The notes beneath the pieces are model-generated. The model had not been told where the DNA came from. It saw nothing but the letters and a program-made list of their open reading frames with translations, and did not search any database. Shown here one piece after another: positions 22,677 to 32,700 of a DNA stretch of 64,000 nucleotides (within the stretch, counting starts at the first letter, position 1; every line of letters begins with the position of its first letter). The DNA lies in assembly GCA_008477525.1 (NCBI GenBank), contig SPDT01000006.1:4491501-4555500 (forward strand), read 5' to 3'. Source of the DNA: Hypomyces perniciosus (lineage: Eukaryota > Ascomycota > Sordariomycetes > Hypocreales > Hypocreaceae). A program made the translations under genes and the position numbers.

Positions 22677-24818
22677 ATGGCTGAATCCACCGACATGCAG
22701 CCTGCAGGTGGTAAAGGCCCGAAGGCCTGTACGACATGTGCGAAGGCCAAGGCGAGGTGTATCCCCGGACCGGATCAGGGGAGTAAATGTGAAAGGTGCG
22801 TAGTACAGAAGAGTTTGTCCGGACGCCGCCCTCACCCACTCGATTGGCTAATCGCCGTGTCTGGTCTGTTTAGATGCCAGCGGCTGAGTAAAGATTGTTT
22901 CTCCCGGCCTCCGGCCCCACCAAGGGCGAAGAAAGTGCCCAAGAGGTCTAGGGTCGCAGAGCTGGAGAAGAGGCTTGATGAGCTGTCGTCGCAGTTTGAG
23001 GGTGCTCACACAGGACTAGCTCAGGCCTCTGAGAGCGAGGCCTCGACAAGTGGACCGTCCCAGGGACCACCATCACAGGGACCATCCCAGGGACCACCAT
23101 CACAGGGACCACCATCACAGGGACCATCCCAGGGACCATCACAGGGACCATCCCAAGGACCAGTCACGAGGCGTGCCGACAAACACGCAGAGAAGGGCGA
23201 CAAACCACATGCGTTTTTCGACCATTTGTTTCCGTCACCGAGGTCGGAGAGTATTGAGACGTCATGGAGCCCTGATATTCTCAAGGGATTTGATGGGCCG
23301 TGGCCGCTTCCCAGTGAGGCGGAGATATTGCTGCAGAGGTTCAACGATGTGTATGCACCGCTGTTTCCGTTTGTTGTCATCCCTGAGCGCTTGACGGCCG
23401 TGGAGTTGAAGCAGCAGAGGCCGTTCCTCTGGAAATCGGTCATGATGGCCAGTAACTTTTTCGATGCGCAGAGGCAGCTTAGGCTGGGGAATGAACTGCT
23501 AGCTGAGATTGGAAGGGTGGCTCTGTTGGATGGGCTAAAGAGTCTCGAGCTACTACAGGCACTGTTGGTGACTATAAGCTGGTAAGTGCCAATCATATGA
23601 TGTTGCTGTACCGTCGTCGGAAACTGACTCCAAGGTGTTTCGTATAGGTTCAATTACGGACTCAAGAGCTCGCAGTTGACGAACCTACTCTACTTGGCGA
23701 GGTCGATGTGTGTGAACTTGAGCTTGGCGACGGGATGCCATCCTATGATGGAAGAAATGAAGTTTGGAGAGCTTGAACACATGAGAGCGTATGCAGGCAC
23801 ATTCTACCTCAACGCCTCGTAAGTGCTGTCATCCCTGCCCATGATGCTGTTGCTCACATATATATTTTTCAGAGTCTTTACTACCAACAAGAAGACGGAT
23901 GCGTTCATGAACACTTCGCAGCTAGAGATTTTCTGCAGGGTCCTGGAGACGACAAGAGAGCATCCATCCGACGAACTCCTGGTCAAATTGACCAAGATAC
24001 AAATACTAGCACAGTCGATATCGTTAGCCATGTCCTTCGACCCAAGTCAGCCAGCAATGCAGCTTCCCCTGCCAATGGTCGTCCAATCTTTCCAAGACCA
24101 GATTGACGCTTATAAATCCTCATTGCCTCCATATTTAGTCGGTAACAGTGAGTGTAACAGGCTTCCTCCGCGCAAAATAACCAGTGACTGACATGTATCA
24201 GAAATTCTTGCAAGCCATATTACCATCACCGAAGTCCTCCTCTCCGACGTGGCTATTTCAGACCAACACTGCAGCTCCGTCGCCATTTCCTCGAATGACC
24301 GCCTTCAAATCCTCTATGCCTGCGCGCGCTCCCTCAGTGCGTTTTGCGCCGTCCGGCGTAGGTTCCCGTCGCGCTGCGATCGGCCGACTTGCTTGTGCGT
24401 CCAGGCCTCCGATCTGGCTTACATCATCATCATCACGGCTATCAAGCTTCTCTCGGTACGGCTATCTGGGTGGAACCCAAGAAACATTGTTGCTGAGCTG
24501 GAGCTCTTTGAGATGCTTGACAGAGAAGTCGAGTGCCTTGGCAAGTTAGTTGCACAACGTAAGGGCGGCGGGCTACTCTCTGGGATGGATGGGATGTTGC
24601 CGGTAGCAGATCCGATGGAGAAGCTGTACCAATTGCTAGGTGGCGTGAAAGATGTGGTTCATCTTTCGCTAGAGAGGATAGAGATGGGGGATGGAATGGT
24701 CAAGGACGCGAATCCAGGCTGGGCGGTGGAGGATCTGGATGACGAGACGTGGCAGAACTTTATGAGCGATACCTTGTGGAACGTGAATGAGGATCCATTC
24801 TTGATGGACCTGTCATGA
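22677..24818 (+). CDS. Zn(2)-C6 fungal-type transcription factor
   Basis: Five exons, 22677-22795, 22874-23581, 23648-23818, 23873-24147 and 24202-24818, with introns of 78, 66, 54 and 54 bp, give 629 aa. The zinc cluster is split by intron 1: exon 1 ends after CTTCAKAKARC and KCER, and exon 2 continues with CQRLSKDC, giving two CX2CX6C halves. A basic linker (PPRAKKVPKRSR) and a short coiled coil (VAELEKRLDELSS) follow, the usual dimerisation arrangement. A run of PSQGP repeats encoded by a minisatellite comes next, then a fungal middle homology region that starts near PLFPFVVIPE and runs through exons 2-5. The C-terminus is acidic (EDLDDETWQNF), possibly an activation domain. It should be a nuclear DNA-binding regulator; targets are unknown, and no biosynthetic cluster adjoins it in this window. 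Confidence 0.9.
23052..23162 (+). repeat. Coding minisatellite encoding (P)SQGP repeats
   Basis: About nine tandem units built on GGACCATCACAG, in 12- and 15-bp versions, follow one another inside exon 2 of the Zn2Cys6 gene. Units are in frame and encode alternating SQGP and PSQGP. Units are nearly identical at the nucleotide level, including at third codon positions, which points to recent slippage or unequal exchange. The tract sits between the dimerisation coil and the middle homology region. Confidence 0.92.
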
Positions 24819-25035
24819 TATTTTGGGTGTTGAGAACACGTTAGACTTATATATACTACGATATCTTGGGTACGGAGGAAAAGGGAAACTGGACGGCGGA
24901 GTTGCTGGATTCGGCATCTTCAAAATCAAAAGAGAACGACATAATCATATAAACCGCTGGGCAAAGTGTAGTTTATTAATAATATATTGCTCTCCTATCT
25001 TACTAATGAAAGAAGATATTGATGATGGATGGAGC

Positions 25036-25042
25036 AAAAAAA
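25036..25042 (-). terminator. RNA polymerase III T-run terminator of the tRNA gene
   Basis: On the minus strand a run of seven T residues begins about 16 bases after the end of the mature tRNA. This is the standard Pol III stop signal and supports expression of the tRNA. Confidence 0.75.
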
Positions 25043-25058
25043 GAAACCTATCGAGGCT

Positions 25059-25144
25059 TGCCCGAACGCTGGATCGAACAGCGGACCTCATCATTTCGCA
25101 TAATCAGTACGAGTGATGCGCTACTACCACTGAGCTATACGGGC
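25059..25144 (-). tRNA. tRNA-Thr (anticodon CGU) with a 13-nt intron
   Basis: On the minus strand the gene starts GCCCGTA and ends TTCGGGC plus discriminator A. The T arm CGCTG-TTCGATC-CAGCG is perfect (B box). The D arm reads GCTCAGTGGTAGTAGC (A box). The anticodon stem CATCA/TGATG closes a loop in which CTCGTA is followed by the insert CTGATTATGCGAA and the last loop base A. Removing these 13 nt at the canonical position after base 37 leaves a 73-nt tRNA with anticodon CGU, reading ACG (Thr). One acceptor-stem pair (6-67) and one D-stem pair (13-22) are mismatched, as seen here by hand folding. The intron needs the tRNA splicing endonuclease. Confidence 0.85.
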
Positions 25145-25361
25145 TTGCTCCACTTTGGCCGGACTTGAAAGCCGAGATAACGTACGGAGTCGTGGTGTTG
25201 ACAGTAGAGAAGGGGTATGAGGGCAACTTCGATGCTTTGTGACATATTGACGAAATGCTTTGGAACCACGATCTGTTTTTGTCCAAACTCATATTACGAA
25301 TAGACAGAATAGAAGTGCTTTTCTCTATCGTCAAACCCCTTTTTATGTAGCCGTTAGGTTA

Positions 25362-27172
25362 CTATTGTTGCGCTTCATTCTCGACATCAACAGCTGCTAC
25401 CTTGGCCATCTCTAGCCACTTCACATCACCCTTGGCTGTCTCAGTCCTAATGGCATGCAACTCATCAATAAACGCCGGCACAAATGTCCCTGGCCCATGA
25501 ACATCATCCCTCTTAGCCGCCCTCTCCGCCGCTATACCAAACATCACAGCACCCGTTGCCGCCGCAATCAAGGGATCTGTGCGGAAAGCAGCAACCATGA
25601 CACTCAAAGTGGTGCCCAAGGTACATCCCGTACCGGTGATCTTGCCGAGCCATTCGTGGCCGTTGTCAACGCGGATGGTGCGTGATCCATCGCTGAGGAG
25701 GTCGGTGACTCCTGTGAGGACGATGACAGAGCCGGTACGTTTGGCAAGGGAGCGGACGAGGGCGGCGCGCTGGGAGAGGGTGAGGGAGGAGGCGGAGTCG
25801 ACGCCGCGTTGAAGGACTGAGACGCCGTGAACGGTTTGGATTTCGCTTTCATTGCCCTTTATGACGGTGAATTTCCCTGAAGAGAGGAGTTTCTTGACGG
25901 CTTCCCGACGGACAGCAGTCGCTCCGGCTCTGAGCAAATAAACCATCCGTGTCAGTGCCCGAGTTTGAAATATGGAGACGTCAGTGTCAGGGGGGGTTGA
26001 CAGTCGACATACCCGACAGGGTCAAACACTACAGGGCCCCCAGCGTTGTTGTACGCCTTCAGGGCCTGGATGTAGTTTTTCATTCCTTCTGGAGTAGGAG
26101 TTCCCATGTTGATAACCAGAGCACTGCCAAACTTGGCGAGGTCGTCTGCCTCCTCGGCGTTGTTCGTCATGATAGGACTGCCACCAACAGCCAGGGCGAC
26201 ATTGGCCGCGAAGTTCTGCACAACCTAGATACAGCACAGAGTTCCAGTAACCTCCTATCACATGAGAGAAAGACAATTCGAGGAATAGACTTACCAGGTT
26301 GGTCATGTTATGCGAGAGCGGTGACCTCGAAGCCACGGCCCGGATCACATCCGGGATCCGGCCGGCGATAACCTTGCCCAGGAGGTCCCGGGCCGCGGCC
26401 GCCGGGTCTGCAGATGCGACAATCGCACTGACGACGGCGATTCCATCCAGGCTCTTCTTAGGAGAAGCACTGCATTCCATTACGACGGATTGGGCGTTTG
26501 TGGTGTTGACGCCGCCGATGCAGACGGCCGGAACGGAGCCGTGTCCGGCGTCGACGAGGGCCGTGAGGATGTCGCGGACGCCGGCCGTACCGATGATGGA
26601 TTTTGTGTCCTTTTTGCTAAAGAACAAAGGCAAATAGGTAAGCAAAGTTTTGGTGAAATAGAGAGAAAGGGAGAGGACGAGATGGCTCACGTTGATGTTG
26701 CATAGACAGTGCCTAGGCCGAGATAATCGGCCCCGGATTGACACGCTTGGAGGGCTTCTTGGACGGAATTGGCTGTGACGCCAATGATCTTGTCTGGGCC
26801 CAGCAATTTTCTCACTTGTTCGTATTCTGTTTCCAAGCACATCTCATTAGCAAACGAGTCCTGGAGTACAGAAAGGAATGACTTACCCATGTCATCCTGT
26901 CCAATATGTACACCCTCGCATCCAATCTCGACAGCCACATCAACCCGATCGTTGATCAACAGAGGCACTCCATAGCGCTTCGTTATCTCATGGAGAGCCT
27001 TTGCTGTTCTCACAGCAGTTTCTGTATCGCAGTGTTTGTCACGATATTGCACAACCGTCACGCCCCCCTTGAGCGCGGCCTCGACGACCTGCGTGAGGTC
27101 TTTATCGCCGAGAATGGCCGGTGTGGAATCGGTGACAAGATAGACGCTGTAATCAATCGCTGGTTTTGCCAT
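25362..27172 (-). CDS. thi6: Bifunctional thiamine phosphate synthase / hydroxyethylthiazole kinase
   Basis: Five exons on the minus strand, 27172-26887, 26826-26691, 26616-26295, 26224-26013 and 25929-25362, with introns of 60, 74, 70 and 83 bp, give 507 aa. The N-terminal half is thiamine phosphate synthase: VYLVTD, TVVQYRDK, LLINDRVDVA, GVHIGQDD and ADYLGLG are its TIM-barrel signatures for joining HMP-PP and HET-P. The C-terminal half is the ThiM kinase, with HNMTN, GGSPIM, FDPVGAGATAVRR and the active-site loop ITGTGCTLG. Fusion of both activities is the standard fungal THI6 design. The products lead to thiamine phosphate in the cytosol. Intron 1 is 60 bp, a multiple of three, and free of stops. 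I saw no TPP-riboswitch CTGAGA element upstream or in introns. Confidence 0.95.
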
Positions 27173-27599
27173 TTTCTCCCCTGTCGCTCTAGTTTATTAG
27201 TATTCAATAGTAGTATTTCCTTGCAGAAAGGGCAAAGGCGGCTGGCCTTGCAAGTGAGGCAAAATTGTTGTGGGGTTGAAAACTACGAGCGATATTCGGA
27301 GGCGGAATGATCGTTACACCATCATGACAAGGTGATGCAAACTAAATTATCACTCCCAACGCGTGAACAGGGCGTGAGTAATGTGCATAATTTTCAGTAT
27401 TTATAAAAAGGATACACTATCATGAAAAAGATGGCAGAATAGTAAAGGATAAATAAAAGATAGCAAAGTTTGCAAAATACAGCCGTAGTATTCTTTCTCG
27501 CTTCGTGATAACGTCAAATTATTCATCCAGTTTTTCTAATATACAACATACCTAGGTACTTTACTTATTCCTACACAACATTCCATCTATGCCGTCCAC
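27173..27599. other. Intergenic region between thi6 and the NDH-2 gene
   Basis: These 427 bp hold the thi6 promoter and the 3' flank of the NADH dehydrogenase gene. The middle is AT-rich (27340-27560). I see no gene. Confidence 0.6.
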
Positions 27600-29126
27600 C
27601 TAGAATCTCGATATATCCCTTCCAAAAAGCCAGGTTATAAACCAATGCACCGGAATCATTATTTTGTTCCTGATACTCATACTCCTCGTCAGATATGCGG
27701 TTCGCCACAGGATCCACGCTGGCCATCCCTTGAGCTCATCAGCACTGCTCTGATGAATCGCCTTCCAACTCCCCAAGTACGCCATGATCCCCAGGTTGCG
27801 GAACTTGAACGGCTTCGCAGAGCTAGCATCTGCGTCAATGCCCTTGTTGAGTTGCTTGCCCAGATACACAGCTTGCTGGTTGGCCACTTGTGCTGTCGCA
27901 GGGTAGCGCTGCTCCTGAACGACTGCACAATCACCAATGGCATAGACATCTGAGAGAGCCGTTGTCGTCTTTCCATCAGAGCTCTGTATCTGAACTCGGA
28001 GATGCGAGTCCGTCACGATGCCGCCCGTCTTGGGGTCCTTGGCAATCCTGCCCAGCCCTTCCGTCTCCTTGCCCAGTAGGTGGCCTACTAGGGGATTCTG
28101 CATCAATCCCGTACTCCAGACTACAAGCCCTGCGCCGACCTCATCTGGTTCTTCTCTCACACGCAACATGAGTGTATCGCCATCGCGACGAATGCGCTCG
28201 AGGTGGTGTTCGGTCTTGACCTGGATGCCCTGCCGGCGGAACATCTCAGTCGCATATGCAGCCAGATTCTGGTCAAACATAGGTAATACTTTCGGTGCAA
28301 TGTCGTAGATCGTAATACGCACATGGCGCATAAGGTCTGGGTATAGTTTTGACAAGTCATCGTGGATCAAGTCGTGCAACTCTGCCGCAAACTCGATGCC
28401 CGTTGGGCCTCCGCCCACGACGACAAAATGGAGGAGCTTCTGTTTCTCTTCGTCGCTCATGAGAGGCATGCTGGCCTTCTCAAGCGCTTCCAGGATGCGC
28501 AGGCGAATAATGCGTGCATCGCCAATGTCCCTCAGAAAGCACGCATGCTCCTTTACGCCCTCAATACCAAACGTCTGACTATAACATCCCACAGCCACCA
28601 CCAGCTTATCATACTCAACCTCAAATTCCGGGCCCTTTCTCACGAGGTTTACATCCGCTCTGGTTCTGGCACCCACATCGCCGTGGGTATTGGCCTCAAC
28701 GCGGATCCTCTTGCGCTTCAGGTCCACATCAAAGGCCCATCCCTGGTAGAACTCGGCCAGGTCAAGTCTCCTGACGGGCTCAATGGCGGAGCGGAATTCG
28801 AGCGTCCCGACCGACGTCGAGGCTAGGAGCGGAGTAAAGACAAAGTGCGAGCGTGGAGATATGAGGATGCGGGAGCTTCGGGAGGGAGACAGAGTCCGAG
28901 CAAGGGCATAGCCGGCCCATCCTGAGCCAAGGATGACAATGCGTTCTTTTTTAGATTCTGCAGAACGGGTTTCGTGTGAATTAGCTTAGATGATTTTTGT
29001 GAAGAGCCAAACGACTAATGACATATTGTTCTTACCATTTCTTGATGTCGTGCTCGCCCATCGAATAGACTGTTGCAGTCTTATAAAAGACTGGCATTCA
29101 TACCGTATGGACCCTAACCCTTTCAT
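27600..29126 (-). CDS. Type II (rotenone-insensitive) mitochondrial NADH dehydrogenase
   Basis: Two exons on the minus strand, 29126-29036 and 28957-27600, with a 78-bp intron, give 482 aa. Exon 1 encodes 30 residues resembling a mitochondrial presequence (FIRLQQSIRWASTTSRN), which supports this start. Two nucleotide-binding folds follow: ILGSGWAGYALA (residues ~41 on, FAD) and VVVGGGPTGIEFAAEL (~212 on, NADH), plus the family segment VYAIGDCAV. The C-terminus ends WFITWLFGRDISRF, the membrane-associating tail typical of NDI1/NDE1 enzymes. No EF-hand insertion is seen. It passes electrons from NADH to ubiquinone without pumping protons, at the inner membrane. Whether it faces matrix or intermembrane space cannot be told from sequence. 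A GSGWAG-type mitochondrial NDH-2 fits better than an AIF-like reductase. Confidence 0.92.
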
Positions 29127-29742
29127 TATAGAGAATGGCCAACAGATAGCTTCCAAGGCTAGCAAAGTTGTAATGGAATTCTACACACGCATTGAAAAAC
29201 AAACCGCTGCTGATTCCTCAGTATTTATTCAACTAATTCCCTCTCCTATCTCTGAATGAAAATGACATCACCAAAACGCTCGACATTCGCTCGGGACGCA
29301 CCGCAATCGGCACAAAAGCTGCCACGGCCCCGCAGGAGGCCGGAGGCTTAAACGAATATTTGCCACAGACCAGCCAAAGCACTTGTGAATCCATCAGTAT
29401 ACGATAATTCCTCGGGAGGAGGTTTGTGTCCGAAGCTATGCCATTGTCTAATAAAAGAGGCTTCGTCCGTCCGTATTTCGTAATCCGCTATCTGGTGGAT
29501 CAATACGGCCTCGTGACTGGAACCCGAGGTCTCCGGTATGACTCGTCATCTTCAATTGAGCAAAATGTTCTCGGGAGCAAGTCGTCCTGTATCCTGTAGA
29601 TTTGCGACAATGTTGTTCAGCTCTAGAATCTAACATCTACATCCACTCGATATGTTGATAACATCATCGTCGAATGTACACCCTTATTATGCGGGATTAC
29701 ATGTGAACCCACGTGTGTCCAACTTCATATCGCGCCATCCCC
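29127..29742. other. Intergenic region between the NDH-2 gene and utp10
   Basis: These 616 bp hold the NDH-2 promoter and the utp10 3' flank. No open frame resembles a gene. A CACGTG core lies near 29710. Confidence 0.6.
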
Positions 29743-32700
29743 TTACTGAAGCATGGCATCCAGACTTTCTCCAAGCACTCCCTCAATCTTGACAATCCAC
29801 CGATGCGTCTCCCTCTCAACCACCTCATCATCGTCTTCCTGCAGCTCGCTGATCCGGGGCAGCATCTCATGCAACATGGACAGCCACTCCTCGCCCAGCC
29901 GGTCTGTCAACTCCTGCTCGCACTTCACAGCTGCCAGACGCACTGCAGCGTGTTCTGAGCGGAGGTGCTTCAGCAATGCTGAATTCAGTTCCTTCTGGTG
30001 CGCCTGAGAGTCAGCTGCAACCGCAAGCTCAACTGTTGCTGGGATTAGGTCCTCGGTAACATCCAATGACGCCGCGTGGAGATATTGCTCCATCAATACG
30101 GGCGCAATCGCTCCAAAGTGTGATGGCGCTTGCCAGAAGTCGTCTTGATCGTGCTCAAAGGACTTGGCCAGCGTCTTGAGCACACGGTTCCAGAGCTGTC
30201 GGTCCTCGCTGACCTTGGGGTTAGCGCTGCTGAGAATCTTGACAGCATCCTCTAACACATAGGTAGCATAGTTTGTGACGATGGATTTCAGGTTGTCGAA
30301 GAAAGCCTGTAAGAAGCCGTAGACGCTGTATTGTCGAAGGGCCAGGCCCGTCTTGTCATTCTTTGACAGCCCGGAGCTAGGCCATTCAACAAGTTGAGCA
30401 AAGATGGGTCGGAAGGCAGCATCGTTGAGCTTGAAAATCATTTTCAGGGCCTTGTCGTTCATCGACTCCTCAAGCGCTGCAAGATGACCCAAAAAGCCAT
30501 CGCTCCTGTCGCTCTTGGCAAGAACTTGTCGGCGCAAGTCAAATGTCTTGAAGAAAATGCGAGACAGTAGCCCAGCATTCTTCGTGATAGCAGACTTGGG
30601 ATGCTTATCGAGTGCCATTCCGAGTACATTAAGATACTCAGTTGTAGCCTACACATATAAAATTAGTCTATTATCCTTAAATAAGGGCTTGTATCCGTTG
30701 TCGCAGCTTACTGAGAACCCGGCAGACATTGCACTCTCCCAATTGTTCTCTAGGCTGGCAAACATTTCCTTTGCATCAAGTTTCTTCGCAAGGAACTCGA
30801 GACAGTTGACGCGGCTCTCATTAGTTTCACTATCAAGCCCGGCTTCTGCAGACTTGTTTGATACCTGCAAGATTTGGTTGATATAAGTGGAAAGCATGTA
30901 GGGCAGATGCTCCGCCAAGGAGCTGATTAGTCCGTAACTGGCCGAGTGAAGCTCCTCGTCAAGGGTTTCTTCTTCCAGACTCTCATTGAGATACGCTACT
31001 GTCTGTGGGATGGCTACCGGCAGCACAGGAACAATCGCATCTTGCAAAACATCAACAAGAGATGTAAGGCAGAGGAGAGCCATGACACGAAGTCGCTTCT
31101 CGCTTTGTCCAAGGCAGTGCTCGCCTGCAATGGTTGACGCCGCTGCCACGACGGCCTCGATGTCTTTCTTGCCATATTTCTCTGCGATCTTGTCCACACA
31201 AGTAACGGCCGTATGCTTGTAACGTATGTCACTAGACTCTCGAATTGCGGCAGTGAGTTGTGGCAAGAAAGTAAGGAGGGCAGTTCTTGATGCAGGATCT
31301 GTGTTACTCTCTGACTCAACACGAACTTCCAAAGCACGGAGGACCTTTTGACGCAGATCTATGTTAGGCCTATCAAGAAGGTTTTCAACGGCCTTGATGA
31401 ACTCGCTGATTGAGAGCAAGTTCAACAAGTTCGATAGAGCATTTCCGCATCGGGTGTGGAGAACCTTGTTCGCCTTGACCGTATCTGCCAATACCAGCAC
31501 GTCCTCCAGAAGAGTTGCGTAGAGCTGACGTACTTCAGAAGTCTCCATGTCGTCTCGGTCGGCAAGCTTGCTAATCTGAGACTTGAGCTTCTTGTTCGAC
31601 AAAAGATTAGGGAAAATTGAGAGTTGGCGAAGTGCGATCTTATCAACGTCCTTTTCATCACCATCATCACTGATTCCAAGCAAGGCGAAGGAAAGACCAG
31701 GTTTTGGCTTGAACAGGTCCGAAGTGAGATCAAGAAGTTTTACCAAGCTCTCTAGTTGTATCTCGATGTTAAAGTTGTTCAGAAGATCGAGAATGAAATG
31801 AAGCAGGCCATCACTCAGCTCATATCGATCCACAAGCATGCTGATGAGTGCAAAAAGGAAATCCCTGGGGCCCATCGTTTCAACTAGGGCCACAAACAGG
31901 CCGTGTCTGCGGTGTGCCGGAATGTGCTCATAGGCCGTTGTGAAGCTGACCAAAATGTCTGAGGCTCCGGCAATTGGGCTCTTCTGACCTTGTCGCAAAG
32001 ACTCAATTAACGGAGGTACAACCTCCTTAATCGTCTGTGCCACAACGTGGGCGGAGTAATCATCACTCTGTCGAAGCACAGACGTGCCCATGAAAGTAAA
32101 GATAGGCATAACACTGTGCAACACCAAGTTTGGTGCCGTCGTTGCAAGGTTTGCGACCAGGAGTAGCGCGGCATTTTGAACGACTGGGCTGGACGATTTC
32201 TGAATGCAGTTGACCAGCAAATCACCATAGCCACCAGAGCTATCAATTTTGAGATTCTTGTTGGCCTTGTACGCAGGCATCATCGCCAGAAGGCTGCGCA
32301 GGATCAAGTTTTGCAGGTAGCCAAGCTCCGAGCCAACGACTGTTCTAAAGTGTTGTAGCTCTGACAGGGCAGTGAAGAGGCCGTCGAGTAATTCAGGATG
32401 GGACACCGGATCTGATCCATCAACCAGCTGCAGGACAAAAGTGACTTTCCGTAATGCTCGACTCAACTCGGGCGTAACTTGAGTAATGAGGCCACGATTG
32501 CCATCTGAAGAGCTTGTCCGCCTTCGCTTATTAGGAGGAGGTTCCGTGATCATCTTAGTACCTGTCTGAATAGAGTCCAAAAAGAATGAAAGAATATCCG
32601 TGGTCAACGGCACGACTCTGAGAATATCAGCAGCCTCTGTCAGGATAACAGACTCCCCATCCTCAGCATGTTCCGGCTCTTGTGAAATTTTCAAGAATTG

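Noticed and set aside
23021..23653. A 210-codon minus-strand frame with GPWDGPCDG repeats
   Set aside because: It is the antisense shadow of the PSQGP minisatellite and flanking exon of the Zn2Cys6 gene.
21169..24818. A secondary-metabolite cluster around the Zn2Cys6 regulator
   Set aside because: Neighbours are haem synthesis, a tRNA and thiamine synthesis; no PKS, NRPS, terpene synthase, P450 or transporter is present.
25145..27345. A TPP riboswitch in or upstream of thi6
   Set aside because: I looked for CTGAGA and the paired helices in the leader and introns and saw none; known fungal TPP switches lie in THI4/NMT1-type genes.
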